From: Caryophanales bacterium
Lineage (GTDB): Bacteria > Bacillota > Bacilli > Bacillales > Bacillaceae_J
Assembly (NCBI GenBank): GCA_012840465.1
Contig: DULJ01000014.1
Coordinates: 32,169-96,168 of the forward strand
Direction: 5' to 3'
DNA: 64,000 bases
Shown: positions 36,376-47,792 of the stretch, one piece after another
Numbering within the stretch: the stretch's first letter is position 1
How the letters are laid out: every line of letters begins with the position of its first letter
Made by a program: the position numbers and the translations under genes
The notes under the pieces: generated by a model
Databases searched by the model: none
Told to the model about the DNA's origin: nothing
Seen by the model: the letters and a program-made list of their open reading frames with translations, nothing else

Positions 36376-37644
36376 ATGAGAATAGAACGTGTCACAGAAG
36401 GATTATCATTAAAACGAGACCTAGATTCTGGTACAGAACTACAGCGCAACGCCGTTCTTGAGATTCTTGAAAATGTAAAACAAAATGGAGACCAAGCACT
36501 TCTAGAATATACCGCTAAATTTGATGGTGTACAGCTTGATTCTTTAAAAGTGACGGCTGAGGAGATCGAGGAAGCCTATAAAATGGTGTCGGAAGAGGTT
36601 GTTGGCTACATTCGTGAAGCAGCGGCAAACATTCGCAACTACCACAGTCGTCAGGTTCGCCAATCATGGATTACAACTGAAGCCGATGGTACGATTTTGG
36701 GGCAAAAAATAACACCGTTAGATGCAGTGGGTGTCTATGTTCCCGGTGGGACGGCTGCTTATCCATCATCCGTATTGATGAATGTTATTCCAGCACAGGT
36801 TGCCGGTGTTGGCCGGATTGCGATGGTGACTCCTCCGGGTAAGGATGGCAAGCTGCCGGCGGGTGTATTAGTTGCAGCAAATGAAAGTGGTGTTCGTGAG
36901 ATTTATAAGGTTGGCGGTGCCCAAGCGATCGGTGCACTAGCCTACGGAACAGAGACAATTAAAGCAGTAGATAAAATAACCGGACCAGGCAATATTTATG
37001 TAGCATTAGCGAAGCGCGAAGTATTTGGCGATGTTGATATTGATATGATCGCGGGTCCAAGTGAAATTGTTGTTTTGGCTGATGGTGAAGTAGGAAATCC
37101 TGCTTATATCGCAGCAGACTTATTATCACAAGCTGAGCATGATAGGAGAGCATCAAGCGTTCTTGTTACTCCATCAATGGAGCTTGCCGAAAAGGTGTCT
37201 GAAGAAGTTGAAAAACAATTGGCGACTTTGCCTCGAATGGAGATCGCTCGTGCTTCCATCCGTGATTACGGTGCCATTTATGTTACCGCAACAATGGAGC
37301 AGGCGATTGAGGCAGTGAACGAGCTTGCACCAGAACACTTAGAGGTGATGACAGCTGATCCGCTGAGCATTATCGGTCAGATCCGCCACGCCGGTGCGAT
37401 TTTCTTAGGTGAAAACAGCTCAGAGCCAATCGGCGACTATTTTGCCGGCCCGAACCACGTCTTACCAACAAACGGTACAGCGCGCTTCTCCAGCCCATTA
37501 AATGTAGATGATTTTGTAAAAAAGTCATCGATCATTTCGTACAGTAAAAAAGCGGTAATGAATAACGGTCATAAAATCGCAGCACTAGCAAGGCTGGAAG
37601 GCTTAGAAGCCCACGCCCGCGCGGTGGAACAGCGACTTAAATAA
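36376..37644 (+). CDS. hisD: Histidinol dehydrogenase
   Basis: HisD oxidises histidinol to histidine in two NAD-dependent steps, the end of the pathway. The 422-residue protein has [20 protein letters not shown], the signature [16 protein letters not shown] and [14 protein letters not shown] with zinc-ligand residues. The C-terminal [18 protein letters not shown] and [18 protein letters not shown] also carry catalytic and metal-binding His/Glu residues. ATG 36376 follows AAGGAG. Confidence 0.97.
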   Translation: MRIERVTEGLSLKRDLDSGTELQRNAVLEILENVKQNGDQALLEYTAKFDGVQLDSLKVTAEEIEEAYKMVSEEVVGYIREAAANIRNYHSRQVRQSWITTEADGTILGQKITPLDAVGVYVPGGTAAYPSSVLMNVIPAQVAGVGRIAMVTPPGKDGKLPAGVLVAANESGVREIYKVGGAQAIGALAYGTETIKAVDKITGPGNIYVALAKREVFGDVDIDMIAGPSEIVVLADGEVGNPAYIAADLLSQAEHDRRASSVLVTPSMELAEKVSEEVEKQLATLPRMEIARASIRDYGAIYVTATMEQAIEAVNELAPEHLEVMTADPLSIIGQIRHAGAIFLGENSSEPIGDYFAGPNHVLPTNGTARFSSPLNVDDFVKKSSIISYSKKAVMNNGHKIAALARLEGLEAHARAVEQRLK

Positions 37645-37676
37645 ATTTAAACACCCAAAATTAGGAGGGATTCAAA

Positions 37677-38264
37677 ATGGTTCGTGAAGCAAGCATTGAA
37701 AGAAGAACAAATGAAACTGATATTAACCTTTCCTTTGCTATTGATGGCGAAGGGCAATCCAAGCTTGAAACGAGCGTGCCGTTTTTAACGCACATGCTTG
37801 ATCTTTTTACCAAGCACGGTCAATTTAATTTAACGATTGACGCCGTTGGTGATGTTGAAATTGATGACCATCATACAACAGAGGATATCGGCATTTGCTT
37901 AGGACAAGCCCTTCGCGAAGCGTTGGGTGATAAAAAAGGAATCAAGCGCTACGGCAATGCGTTTGTTCCGATGGATGAAGCGCTGGCGCAGGTTGTTGTT
38001 GATCTTAGCAATCGCCCGCATCTTGAATTCCGTGCTGAGCTACCAAGTGCCCGTGTCGGCACCTTCGATACAGAGCTTGTTCATGAATTCCTTTGGAAGC
38101 TGGCGCTTGAAGCCCGCATGAATTTACATGTCATCGTTCACTACGGACATAATACACACCATATAATAGAAGCCATCTTTAAAGCGTTTGGGCGCGCGTT
38201 GGACGAGGCAACAATGATCGATCCTCGTGTCAAAGGGGTTCCTTCAACAAAAGGAATGCTGTAA
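37677..38264 (+). CDS. hisB: Imidazoleglycerol-phosphate dehydratase
   Basis: A 195-residue monofunctional HisB, without the phosphatase domain of the E. coli fusion protein. It has the Mn-binding signatures [35 protein letters not shown]-like residues near 62-80, and [21 protein letters not shown] near 160. It removes water from imidazoleglycerol phosphate. Ribosome site TTAGGAGGG precedes ATG 37677. A 100-base gap with a GC-rich hairpin follows before hisH. Confidence 0.97.
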   Translation: [195 protein letters not shown]

Positions 38265-38297
38265 CTACGTGCATGTGGCGGCGGTCATGTCGTAAGT

Positions 38298-38325
38298 GGG
38301 TCACAGAACTCGGGCCCCGTGACCC
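38298..38325. repeat. GC-rich hairpin inside the his operon
   Basis: GGGTCAC at 38298-38304 pairs with GTGACCC at 38319-38325, with a loop containing CGGGCC. No T-run follows, so it is not a classic terminator. The arms and spacing resemble the minJ terminator stem at 18179-18206 and suggest an inserted intergenic repeat. Confidence 0.5.
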
Positions 38326-38364
38326 GTCCCGCCCGAAAACGCAATAAACGAAAGGAATGTTAGA

Positions 38365-38994
38365 ATGATCGGGATTATCGACTACGGGATGGGAAATTTA
38401 TATAGCGTCTCAAAAGCGCTTGAGCGAATGAACTATCAATATATTGTGACTGACGATAAAGATAAACTGCATGAATGCAAAGGCTTAGTTTTACCCGGTG
38501 TTGGTGCCTTTCGTGATGCAATGACGATTTTAAATAAAACGGAATTATCGACTTTTATAAAAAATGAAGTTGCAGCAGGTAAACCACTTTTAGGCATTTG
38601 CCTTGGGATGCAGCTCTTATTTGATGAAAGTGAAGAAAATGGTCAGACAACCGGCCTCCAATTTTTAAAAGGAAAAATTATAAAGTTCCCAGGCGTAACC
38701 GCTGCTGGGGAAAAATATAAAGTGCCACATATGGGCTGGAATAAGCTGAATTTCCACCATCCTGAATCAGCGCTACTGCAAAATGTTGAACAAGGCCATG
38801 TTTATTTTGTTCATTCTTATTATGCCGTGCCAGAAGAGCAAGCTGTTGTCTTAGCAAGTAGCAGCTATGATGTCGAAGTACCGGCGATTGTTGGTCAAGG
38901 CCTTGTATACGGGACCCAGTTTCATCCAGAAAAGAGCAGTGAGATCGGCTTATCTATTCTCATGAATTTCGCGGGAGTTGTGGAAGGCAGGTAG
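38365..38994 (+). CDS. hisH: Imidazole glycerol phosphate synthase, glutaminase subunit
   Basis: HisH splits glutamine and channels ammonia to HisF. The 209-residue class I glutamine amidotransferase shows IIDYGMGNLYSVSKAL at the start, the nucleophile Cys in LGICLGMQLLFDES (about residue 80), and the catalytic His/Glu in TQFHPEKSSEIG near 190. AAAGGAATG is just before ATG 38365. Confidence 0.97.
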   Translation: MIGIIDYGMGNLYSVSKALERMNYQYIVTDDKDKLHECKGLVLPGVGAFRDAMTILNKTELSTFIKNEVAAGKPLLGICLGMQLLFDESEENGQTTGLQFLKGKIIKFPGVTAAGEKYKVPHMGWNKLNFHHPESALLQNVEQGHVYFVHSYYAVPEEQAVVLASSSYDVEVPAIVGQGLVYGTQFHPEKSSEIGLSILMNFAGVVEGR

Positions 38995-39036
38995 TTTTAT
39001 TATCGGTAGGCATTATAGAGGGGAGATGGAATCATA

Positions 39037-39771
39037 ATGACATTTGCGATTTATCCGGCGATCGATATGCGCGGCGGCAAATGCGTGCGCCTATTGCAAG
39101 GTGATTATAATAAAGAAACAGTTTACGGTGATTCACCGTACGAGATGGCGCAAGTTTTTGCTGACGAGGGTGCGGACTGGATTCACATGGTTGACCTTGA
39201 CGGAGCGAAAGCAGGTCAGCGTGTAAATCACGAACACGTACTTGAAGTTGCCAACAAACTGAATGTAAAAGTGCAAATTGGCGGAGGCATCCGTTCGGAA
39301 GACGATGTTGCGTTCTACCTCGAAAACGGTGTAAGCCGTGTCATCCTTGGGAGTGCAGCCATTTCCGACCCCGACTTTGTAAAAGCGATGCTTACGAAAT
39401 ATGGTGAAAAGATTGCGATTGGCATTGATGCGAAAGACGGTTATGTGGCAACAGAAGGTTGGCTAAATACATCGAATGTAAAAGCAACTGAGCTTGGTCA
39501 AACGCTGGCTGATGCTGGTGCCGAAGTGTTTATTTTTACTGATATTGCAACGGACGGGATGCTGTCAGGTCCAAATATAAAAGCGATCATCGAGATGGCT
39601 AAGGCAACTGGCAAACAGGTGATTGCTTCAGGTGGAGTAAGTCAATTAACAGATTTAGTGAATCTTAAAGAATATGAAGCCAGCGGTGTTGCTGGGGCGA
39701 TTGTCGGCAAGGCTCTATATACAAAGCAATTTACAGTGACAGAAGCATTAAGCGAGGTGAACGGTCGATGA
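39037..39771 (+). CDS. hisA: ProFAR isomerase HisA
   Basis: HisA is the (beta-alpha)8 barrel that opens the ribose ring of ProFAR to PRFAR. The 244-residue protein has the catalytic Asp8 in [14 protein letters not shown]. The second acid is within [14 protein letters not shown] near 168, and the phosphate loops are [12 protein letters not shown] and [11 protein letters not shown]. It overlaps hisF by four bases. Confidence 0.97.
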   Translation: MTFAIYPAIDMRGGKCVRLLQGDYNKETVYGDSPYEMAQVFADEGADWIHMVDLDGAKAGQRVNHEHVLEVANKLNVKVQIGGGIRSEDDVAFYLENGVSRVILGSAAISDPDFVKAMLTKYGEKIAIGIDAKDGYVATEGWLNTSNVKATELGQTLADAGAEVFIFTDIATDGMLSGPNIKAIIEMAKATGKQVIASGGVSQLTDLVNLKEYEASGVAGAIVGKALYTKQFTVTEALSEVNGR

Positions 39772-40526
39772 TTACTAAACGGATCATTCCTTGTTTGGAT
39801 GTAAAAGAGGGACGAGTTGTAAAAGGTGTTCAATTCGTTGAGCTTCGAGATGCCGGAGATCCAGTTGAGTTAGCAAAGTTTTATGACCAGGAAGGTGCCG
39901 ATGAGCTAGTGTTTCTCGATATATCAGCTTCCCATGAAGGCCGTGAAACGATGGTTGATGTAGTGGAGCGTGTGGCGGCTAAGCTGGCGATTCCGTTTAC
40001 AGTTGGCGGTGGCATTAACACATTGGAGGATATGAAGCGCATTTTGCGCGCCGGTGCCGATAAGGTTTCTTTAAATACGGCAGCGGTAAAACGCCCGGAA
40101 CTGGTAACGGAAGGTGCTGAATTTTTTGGCTCCCAATGTATCGTTGTGGCGATTGATGCAAAATATGATGAACAGTTAGGCTCATGGCGCGTGTATACAC
40201 ATGGCGGCCGCAATGCGACAGACTATGAAGTGATCGCCTGGGCAAAAGAGGTTGTTGAACGTGGAGCAGGCGAAATTCTATTAACAAGTATGGATAAAGA
40301 TGGAGAAAAGTCAGGCTTTGATCTGGCGTTAACAAAAGCGGTAAGCGAAGCTGTTTCCGTTCCGGTGATTGCTTCCGGTGGAGCAGGAAATGCGGACCAC
40401 TTTGTTGAAGCATTTATTGAAGGAAAAGCAGACGCAGCTTTGGCGGCTTCTATTTTTCATTATAAAGAAACATCAGTGAAAGAAGTTAAAGACTATCTTC
40501 GCAAAAAAGGAGTGAATGTTCGATGA
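39768..40526 (+). CDS. hisF: Imidazole glycerol phosphate synthase, cyclase subunit
   Basis: HisF uses ammonia from HisH to form imidazoleglycerol phosphate and AICAR. The 252-residue barrel has catalytic Asp11 in [14 protein letters not shown] and the second Asp in [14 protein letters not shown] (about residue 130). The phosphate sites are [11 protein letters not shown] and [12 protein letters not shown]. Starts and stops overlap with hisA and hisI by four bases each, showing tight coupling. Confidence 0.97.
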   Translation: MITKRIIPCLDVKEGRVVKGVQFVELRDAGDPVELAKFYDQEGADELVFLDISASHEGRETMVDVVERVAAKLAIPFTVGGGINTLEDMKRILRAGADKVSLNTAAVKRPELVTEGAEFFGSQCIVVAIDAKYDEQLGSWRVYTHGGRNATDYEVIAWAKEVVERGAGEILLTSMDKDGEKSGFDLALTKAVSEAVSVPVIASGGAGNADHFVEAFIEGKADAALAASIFHYKETSVKEVKDYLRKKGVNVR

Positions 40527-41188
40527 ACGTTTCACAAGTAAAATTTGATGAAAAAGGGTTAATCCCTGCAATCGTACAAGACGCAGTAAATAAAGAGGTG
40601 CTAACCCTTGCTTATATGAATGAAGAATCATTACAAAAATCATTGGAAACAAAAGAAACATGGTTTTGGAGTCGTTCCCGTGCCAAGCTTTGGCACAAAG
40701 GTGAAACATCAGGCAATACACAAAAAATTATCGATATCAAATATGATTGCGACCAGGACGCTTTAGTTGTACTCGTAGTGCCCGCAGGTCCAGCCTGCCA
40801 CACCGGTTCATACAGCTGCTTTAGCGGTTCGTTATTGGCTGATGGTGAGGGCGAATTAGTGGGCAACCAAAAATCCGCTGTTTCCAACTCTGACCGCTTT
40901 GCCGTTATAAATGAGCTTGAAAGTGTGATCGCCAAGCGCGAAGCCGAAATGCCGGAAGGTGCCTATACAACCTATTTATTTGATAAAGGCGTCGATAAAA
41001 TTCTAAAAAAAGTCGGCGAAGAAGCAACAGAAGTGGTAATTGCGGCCAAAAACCGCGACCCGGAAGAGTTAAAATGGGAAGTGGCTGACTTGATTTATCA
41101 CGTATTGGTATTATTACGTGAGCAAAAGCTTCCATTAGATGAAGTATTAAACGTACTTGTCGAAAGACATAGTCAGAAATCTAAATAA
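40523..41188 (+). CDS. hisI: Bifunctional phosphoribosyl-AMP cyclohydrolase / phosphoribosyl-ATP pyrophosphatase
   Basis: This 221-residue protein fuses two early steps of histidine synthesis. The N-terminal PRA-CH domain (about 1-110) has [36 protein letters not shown], the metal site DCDQDALVV and the Cys in [12 protein letters not shown]. The C-terminal PRA-PH domain (about 130-221) has [18 protein letters not shown] and [15 protein letters not shown]. It is the last his gene in the operon. hisC and a histidinol phosphatase are not in this window, as in B. subtilis where they lie elsewhere. Confidence 0.97.
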   Translation: MNVSQVKFDEKGLIPAIVQDAVNKEVLTLAYMNEESLQKSLETKETWFWSRSRAKLWHKGETSGNTQKIIDIKYDCDQDALVVLVVPAGPACHTGSYSCFSGSLLADGEGELVGNQKSAVSNSDRFAVINELESVIAKREAEMPEGAYTTYLFDKGVDKILKKVGEEATEVVIAAKNRDPEELKWEVADLIYHVLVLLREQKLPLDEVLNVLVERHSQKSK

Positions 41189-41207
41189 TGGCTAAAAGCA
41201 AGATAAG

Positions 41208-41252
41208 AGTATGGTGGATCTGCAAAAAAATGCTATTCACCATACTTTTTTG
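41208..41252 (+). terminator. Terminator of the his operon
   Basis: AGTATGGTG at 41208-41216 pairs with CACCATACT at 41238-41246, followed by TTTTT. Confidence 0.85.
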
Positions 41253-41380
41253 TTTACAATTATAAATGTCGTTAATTCCATAAAGCGTCCAAGTGTGAAG
41301 TGTGTTATACTATGTTCGGTAAACTTTTTTCAAAAAAGTAATTACTTCATCTAATGAAAGTGTCACATTATGGAGGTTTT

Positions 41381-42895
41381 ATGGAAACTCGTAAATACAA
41401 TACGAACCAGCCGATTGGCCAGCTTGTGCAGTTTGCACAGGACGGGAAGTATTTTTTCAAAAAAGGAATTAAATATTATCGCAGACGTGATTTATATAAA
41501 GCAAAAAAATATTTTGAAAGAGCTGTCCAATTTGATCCGAAGAAATCGGTATTTTTGTGTCAGCTTGCTGTTGTTTTATCTGAATTGGCTGAGTTTGAAA
41601 AATCAAATGACATCCTTATCGAAATCGTTGAAAAACTTGAACCAGAAATGTATGAATGTTATTCATTTCTTGCCAATAATTATGCCTATTTAGGTTTTTT
41701 CCAAGAAGCGAAAAAGTATGCGAAAAAGTATCTAGAATTCGCCCCAGATGGTGAATTCTATGAGGACACAGAGGATTTGCTTGATTTATTAAGCATTGAA
41801 ACGAATGAGCTTGATGGCTTCCATGATGAGGAAGAAGAGCTTATTAATAGACAGGAAGCGGCACGGGGACTACTTGAAAACGGGAAACTGGAAGAAGCAA
41901 GCCTGATGCTTCAAAAGATCGTCAAGGAGTATCCTGAGTTTTGGTCTGCCCATAACAATCTCTCGCTTGCCCAATTTTATCTCGGAAATGTAAGTAAAGC
42001 AATTAAAATTGCCCAAGACGTGTTAAAGAAAAGTGAAGGCAACCTGCATGCTTTATGTAATTTGGCCGTTTACTATCATTATCTTGGTCGGGAAAAAGAG
42101 GTTGCCCATATCGTCAAACAACTCCGTGTTGTATACCCGATTGATATGGACCATCGCTCTAAGCTTGGGGTTACGTTCGCCTTATTAGGCCAATACGAAA
42201 TTGCATTCAAATGGCTGCGCTGGCTACAGAAGTTTGGCTATGAGGGAGACGGCGCTTTTTACTATTGGCTTGCCGCTTCAGCTTACCATACGAACAAAAA
42301 GCAATTAGCCGATGAAATATGGCAAAAGGTCATTAAGCTTAATCCGGAAAAAAAGGGGGCTGAGCCTTGGTTAAAGATTCAAGCACAGCAACCAAAAGGA
42401 AAAGCCGTCAATCACTCCTTAATCCAACAATTTAAGGAAACAGACAGCGATGAGAAAAAGCTATTGATTTTGCTTTTATTAAAAAGATCTGGAGACATCA
42501 GATCGTTGGAGGAAATAAACTCCTATATGCTGTCAAATAATGAATCCGACATTGTGAACGAATTTACTGTTTTAATGTTGAACAAACTAACAAATAAACA
42601 ACTAAAAGCCTCACGCTTAGTAGAGGGACTAGAGGTCATTGCTGCTCTTTCAGATCAATGTACATGGCCTCAAAGCTTGGAGCAGAAATTTTACATGCTA
42701 TGGTTTAGAATATTGTTGAATGCCTTGCATTCGCCTATTAGCTTTAAAAACAATCATGCATGGGCGGCTGCAATCGAATACTGCTGCTTACGAGCTGAAG
42801 ACCAGCAAGTAACGCAAAAACAAATCGCTGAAAAATATTCGATCTCAACATCTACTTTGAGAAAATATATGAACTATGTAACAGAACTAGTATAA
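41381..42895 (+). CDS. yvcD: TPR-repeat protein with C-terminal HTH-like segment (YvcD-like)
   Basis: A 504-residue cytoplasmic protein made mostly of tetratricopeptide repeats. Examples are DLYKAKKYFERAVQFDPKKS, ECYSFLANNYAYLGFFQEAK, SAHNNLSLAQFYLGNVSKAI and HALCNLAVYYHYLGREKEVA, within about 25-330. The last 30 residues (QVTQKQIAEKYSISTSTLRK) look like a DNA-binding helix-turn-helix. It corresponds by position to B. subtilis YvcD; the function is unknown. ATG 41381 is five bases after GGAGG; an upstream ATG at 41354 lacks a site. Confidence 0.8.
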   Translation: METRKYNTNQPIGQLVQFAQDGKYFFKKGIKYYRRRDLYKAKKYFERAVQFDPKKSVFLCQLAVVLSELAEFEKSNDILIEIVEKLEPEMYECYSFLANNYAYLGFFQEAKKYAKKYLEFAPDGEFYEDTEDLLDLLSIETNELDGFHDEEEELINRQEAARGLLENGKLEEASLMLQKIVKEYPEFWSAHNNLSLAQFYLGNVSKAIKIAQDVLKKSEGNLHALCNLAVYYHYLGREKEVAHIVKQLRVVYPIDMDHRSKLGVTFALLGQYEIAFKWLRWLQKFGYEGDGAFYYWLAASAYHTNKKQLADEIWQKVIKLNPEKKGAEPWLKIQAQQPKGKAVNHSLIQQFKETDSDEKKLLILLLLKRSGDIRSLEEINSYMLSNNESDIVNEFTVLMLNKLTNKQLKASRLVEGLEVIAALSDQCTWPQSLEQKFYMLWFRILLNALHSPISFKNNHAWAAAIEYCCLRAEDQQVTQKQIAEKYSISTSTLRKYMNYVTELV

Positions 42896-42936
42896 AGCCC
42901 CTGCCTAAGCATGAGCGTTTGTGAGCATATTAATAG

Positions 42937-42965
42937 ACGACAAACAAAAGTTTATTTACTATAAT
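42937..42965 (+). promoter_or_regulatory. Candidate sigma-A promoter for trxB
   Basis: ACGACA at 42937-42942 and TATAAT at 42960-42965 are separated by 17 bases. Confidence 0.5.
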
Positions 42966-43041
42966 AGATATAGGTTATAGGGTATGGGGTATCCGATGTT
43001 GAAGAAATTGAAGGAACCTAATGCCAATGAGCTCAAATTAA

Positions 43042-44001
<960 letters not shown>

Positions 44002-44107
44002 ATTTAACAATTAATTAACGTTGTTGTAATATGATTGAAATAATTTTGGGGTATGATGATTGTAAATAAAGCCCCCCTTTATTAATAATACATTTTTGAT
44101 CGTGTAG

Positions 44108-44140
44108 GGACTGTCTTCATAAAGACAGCTCTTTTTTTTT
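44108..44140 (+). terminator. Terminator after trxB
   Basis: CTGTCTT pairs with AAGACAG around the tetraloop CATA, followed by CTC and nine T. Confidence 0.8.
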
Positions 44141-44176
44141 TACAAAAACATAGTAACACTAGAAAAAAGGAGAAAA

Positions 44177-44205
44177 TTGTTACCTTTAGATAATAATAGT
44201 ATAAT
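44177..44205 (+). promoter_or_regulatory. Sigma-A promoter of the yvcI-rapZ-yvcK-whiA-crh operon
   Basis: TTGTTA at 44177-44182 and a perfect TATAAT at 44200-44205 have a 17-base spacer, about 40 bases before the first start. Confidence 0.65.
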
Positions 44206-44247
44206 TACTTCATGGGAGACGATTGAACGGAAAAAGAGGTGATGGTA

Positions 44248-44706
44248 TTGCAACGGATTACGAATTGCGTATTAAAGAAGGGTGACAAAGTTCTTCTTCT
44301 TCAGAAACCGAGGCGCGGCTGGTGGGTTGCACCAGGTGGTAAGATGGAATTAGGTGAATCTGTAAAGGAATCGGTTATCCGTGAATATCATGAAGAAACA
44401 GGGATCATGTTAAAAGATCCAAATGTTAAAGGAATTTTTACAATCAATATTAAAGAAAACGATCAGGTCATTTCAGAGTGGATGATGTTTACATTTTTCG
44501 CCGAAGACTATACTGGAGTTAATCTTGATGAATCTAGCGAGGGTATCATTAAGTGGCATTTGGCCGAAGACGTGGTACAACTGCCAATGGCACCGGGGGA
44601 TTATCATATTCTAGACCATTGTATAAATGGACATGGAATGGTGTATGGCACATTCACGTACACGCCGGATTTTCAACTTATTTCATATCGTTTGGATCCA
44701 TCTTAA
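44248..44706 (+). CDS. yvcI: Nudix hydrolase (YvcI-like)
   Basis: A 152-residue Nudix protein. The Nudix box (G-x5-E-x7-REUxEExGU) is visible in GGKMELGESVKESVIREY followed by HEETGI, at about residues 31-54, so the metal-binding glutamates are intact. It resembles MutT/8-oxo-dGTP diphosphatase-type enzymes; the true substrate is unknown. I prefer TTG 44248, eight bases after AGAGG; ATG 44242 is only two bases from that site but is also possible. It begins the operon with rapZ, as in B. subtilis. Confidence 0.88.
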   Translation: MQRITNCVLKKGDKVLLLQKPRRGWWVAPGGKMELGESVKESVIREYHEETGIMLKDPNVKGIFTINIKENDQVISEWMMFTFFAEDYTGVNLDESSEGIIKWHLAEDVVQLPMAPGDYHILDHCINGHGMVYGTFTYTPDFQLISYRLDPS

Positions 44707-44781
44707 TCTATACAGATGCATCTAATATAAAAAGTGATTAAATCAGTGTTGGGGAATTTTGCAAAGGAAGGGAAAGTAAAA

Positions 44782-45669
44782 ATGGCTACACCAAATCAGG
44801 ATGTACAAATGGTTATAATAACCGGGATGAGTGGTGCGGGTAAAACTGTCGCTGTTCAAAGTTTTGAGGACCTTGGTTTTTTCTGCGTTGACAATTTACC
44901 TCCAACACTACTGCCGAAATTTATGGAGTTAGTAAAAGAGTCCGGAAACAAGATGAATAAAATTGCTTTAGTCATGGATATGCGCGGACGAGAATTTTTT
45001 GATACATTAATAGACGCAATTGATACGATAAGTGAAGTAAATTGGCTTACCCCACAAATTCTGTTTTTGGACGCAAGTGATCAAGTTTTGGTGAGCCGCT
45101 ACAAGGAAACAAGGCGATCACATCCATTAGCCAAAAGCGGTCTGCCGTTGGAAGGAATCATGCTTGAAAGAGGAATTCTGGATGAATTAAAAGGCAGGGC
45201 CCAACATATTATTGATACCTCTGATTTGACCCCAAGAATGCTGCGGGAAAAAATCATCAATTGGTTTTCGCAGGATAAACAACATGTTTTTACAGTGAAC
45301 GTGATTTCGTTTGGATTTAAATATGGGATTCCGATTGATGCTGATCTCGTTTTCGATGTACGTTTTTTACCGAATCCATATTATATTGATTCGCTACGTC
45401 CGAAAACTGGTCTTGATGAAGAAGTTTCTTCATATGTATTAAAACAGCCGGAAACACAAAAGTTTCTTGAAAAGCTCATTGATCTACTAACCTTTATGCT
45501 TCCTCAATATAAGCGCGAAGGAAAAAGTCAGTTGGTGATTGCGATCGGCTGTACAGGTGGGCAGCATCGTTCGGTGACGCTTGCAGAATATATCGGGAAG
45601 CACTTTGAAAATGGCTATTTTGTCGGTCGGGGGCATCGCGATATTGAAAAAAGGAAGGGGAAAAGGTAA
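44782..45669 (+). CDS. rapZ: RNase adapter / nucleotide-binding protein RapZ (YvcJ)
   Basis: A 295-residue RapZ/YvcJ protein. It has the Walker A loop [12 protein letters not shown] near residues 16-23, [12 protein letters not shown], and the C-terminal domain [20 protein letters not shown] near 250-270. In E. coli RapZ guides decay of small RNAs that control glmS. In B. subtilis YvcJ binds and hydrolyses nucleotides and affects competence; the role here is inferred from that orthologue. ATG 44782 follows AAGGAAGGGA; an upstream open frame to 44734 has no site. Confidence 0.93.
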   Translation: MATPNQDVQMVIITGMSGAGKTVAVQSFEDLGFFCVDNLPPTLLPKFMELVKESGNKMNKIALVMDMRGREFFDTLIDAIDTISEVNWLTPQILFLDASDQVLVSRYKETRRSHPLAKSGLPLEGIMLERGILDELKGRAQHIIDTSDLTPRMLREKIINWFSQDKQHVFTVNVISFGFKYGIPIDADLVFDVRFLPNPYYIDSLRPKTGLDEEVSSYVLKQPETQKFLEKLIDLLTFMLPQYKREGKSQLVIAIGCTGGQHRSVTLAEYIGKHFENGYFVGRGHRDIEKRKGKR

Positions 45670-45675
45670 CGATAC

Positions 45676-46629
45676 ATGGAATGGAGAAAACTTCCAAGGA
45701 TTGTAGTGATTGGCGGAGGAACGGGGTTGCCAGTGCTTCTTCGCGGATTAAAGCAGTACCCCATTGATATCACTGCGATTGTGACAGTTGCGGATGATGG
45801 GGGGAGCTCTGGAAGACTGCGGAGTGAACTTCAGATCCCACCTCCCGGGGATATTCGCAATTGTTTAGCAGCCTTATCAGAGGTTGAACCTTTAATCGAA
45901 AGCTTATTTCAGCACCGCTTTCGAAATGGAAATGAGCTATCAGGTCATGCACTAGGTAATTTATTGCTTGCAGCGATGACGAATATCACCGGAGATTTTG
46001 TAAGCGGTATTCGTGAAATGAGCAAGGTTCTTAATGTAAAAGGCAAGGTATTGCCTGCAGCCAATCGGGCCATCATTCTCCATGCCGAATTGGAAGATGG
46101 GACCGTGGTGACAGGTGAATCGAAAATACCAAATGCAAATAAAAAAATAAAGCGTGTTTTCCTTACGCCATCTGATGTGGAACCACTCCCTGAAACATTG
46201 GAGGAAATTAACAACGCTGATTTGGTTGTTATTGGTCCGGGAAGCCTATATACTAGTATTTTGCCGAATTTGCTTGTTTCGAAAGTTGGCCAGCAACTTT
46301 GTCGCTCCAAAGCGAAAAAAGTGTATGTATGCAATGTCATGACGCAAGCGGGAGAAACAATGGGCTATACAGCAAGTGACCATGTCAAAGCATTGTACGA
46401 TCATTTAAAATGTGCCTTTTTAAATAGTATCATTGTAAATGATGCCGAACTGCCGAAAGAAGTTCTACAACGTTATAAACTTGAGAATGCCCAACCAGTG
46501 AAATATGATAAAGAAAAACTCGAAAACTATGGGCTCAAAATAATCAATAAAGATTTGGTGCAGATCAAAAATGGCGTCATTCGCCATGATACTGAGAAAA
46601 TCGCAAATGTGATTTATTCTTTATTGTAA
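45676..46629 (+). CDS. yvcK: YvcK-type gluconeogenesis factor
   Basis: A 317-residue CofD-like Rossmann protein. It starts with IVVIGGGTGLPVLLRGLKQY and has ADDGGSSGRLR, PPPGDIRNCLAAL, SGHALGNLLLAAM and VVIGPGSLYTSILPNL. YvcK binds UDP-sugars, influences cell-wall precursor allocation, and is needed for growth on gluconeogenic carbon sources in B. subtilis. It lies six bases after rapZ and 39 before whiA, in the conserved operon. Confidence 0.95.
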   Translation: MEWRKLPRIVVIGGGTGLPVLLRGLKQYPIDITAIVTVADDGGSSGRLRSELQIPPPGDIRNCLAALSEVEPLIESLFQHRFRNGNELSGHALGNLLLAAMTNITGDFVSGIREMSKVLNVKGKVLPAANRAIILHAELEDGTVVTGESKIPNANKKIKRVFLTPSDVEPLPETLEEINNADLVVIGPGSLYTSILPNLLVSKVGQQLCRSKAKKVYVCNVMTQAGETMGYTASDHVKALYDHLKCAFLNSIIVNDAELPKEVLQRYKLENAQPVKYDKEKLENYGLKIINKDLVQIKNGVIRHDTEKIANVIYSLL

Positions 46630-46668
46630 CTTGATTCAGCAAGGTTTTTATGAAGTGGGGGTGGAGAC

Positions 46669-47619
46669 TTGTCTTTTGCTTCTGAGACAAAAAAAGAATT
46701 AACAAATATGGAAATCAAAAATTGTTGTGCAAAAGCAGAGCTTTCCGCTCTCATTCGAATGAATGGTTCGATGTCCTTTATGAATCGAAAAATTATGGTT
46801 GATGTTCAAACAGAAAATGCAGCCATTGCCAGAAGAATATACACTTTGTTAAAAAGAGAGTATAATATCTCTGTTGAACTGCTCGTAAGAAAGAAAATGA
46901 GATTGAAAAAAAATAATGTTTATATTGTTAGGTTGGTTCAACAAGCAAAAGAAATACTGGAGGACCTTGGGATTATTGGAGAAGGGTTCACCTTTAGTGG
47001 AACGATCTCGGATGTATTTTTAAAGAAAAAGTGTTGCAAACGTTCTTATCTGAGAGGCGCATTTCTTGCGGGAGGGTCTGTAAATAACCCAGAAACATCT
47101 TCCTATCATCTAGAGATTTTTTCATTATATGAGGAACATAATAATTCCTTATGTGATTTAATGAATTCATTTGGATTAAACGCCAAAACGCTTGAACGTA
47201 AGAAAGGCTATATTACGTACTTAAAAGAAGGAGAAAAAATAAGCGAACTCCTTAATATTATTGGCGCCCATCAAGCGCTGCTTCACTTCGAGGATGTCCG
47301 AATCGTTCGCGATATGCGGAACTCAGTTAACCGCCTTGTTAATTGTGAAACAGCGAACTTAAACAAAACTATAGGGGCCGCCATCCGCCAAGTGGAAAAT
47401 ATTCGCTTTATCCAAGATACCGTTGGCCTTGAGACACTTCCGGATAAGCTTAGAGAAATTGCGGAGCTTAGGATTACATACCAGGATGTCACTCTTAAAG
47501 AACTGGGGGAAATGGTATCTGGCGGACAAATTAGTAAATCAGGGATAAATCACCGGTTACGTAAGATTGATGAAATTGCTGAAAAATTACGTTTAGGTGA
47601 AACCATTTCCAATTCTTAA
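46669..47619 (+). CDS. whiA: WhiA, DNA-binding protein
   Basis: A 316-residue WhiA protein: an N-terminal degenerate LAGLIDADG homing-endonuclease-like domain (about 20-200; [21 protein letters not shown] is typical) and a C-terminal helix-turn-helix (about 225-310; [20 protein letters not shown]). WhiA controls sporulation in Streptomyces. In B. subtilis it affects chromosome segregation and division without a simple regulon. The start is TTG 46669, nine bases after GGGGGTGGAG. Confidence 0.95.
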   Translation: MSFASETKKELTNMEIKNCCAKAELSALIRMNGSMSFMNRKIMVDVQTENAAIARRIYTLLKREYNISVELLVRKKMRLKKNNVYIVRLVQQAKEILEDLGIIGEGFTFSGTISDVFLKKKCCKRSYLRGAFLAGGSVNNPETSSYHLEIFSLYEEHNNSLCDLMNSFGLNAKTLERKKGYITYLKEGEKISELLNIIGAHQALLHFEDVRIVRDMRNSVNRLVNCETANLNKTIGAAIRQVENIRFIQDTVGLETLPDKLREIAELRITYQDVTLKELGEMVSGGQISKSGINHRLRKIDEIAEKLRLGETISNS

Positions 47620-47743
47620 ACGTATGATTATAGGTACACTTTTGTCAGATGGGGCTAGACTGGCGTTTTACTGATGTTTAAATTTTGGAAAAGATATAGA
47701 TAATAATTTGTAACAATGATGAAACAATTTTACTGGCTCACTC

Positions 47744-47752
47744 TGTTACAAT
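47744..47752 (+). promoter_or_regulatory. Candidate extended -10 promoter for crh
   Basis: TGTTACAAT at 47744-47752 lies about 40 bases before the crh start. No good -35 is seen. crh may also be read from the operon promoter. Confidence 0.4.
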
Positions 47753-47792
47753 AGGATAAAATGGGGTTGTGTATGACAAGGAGGAGAACACT

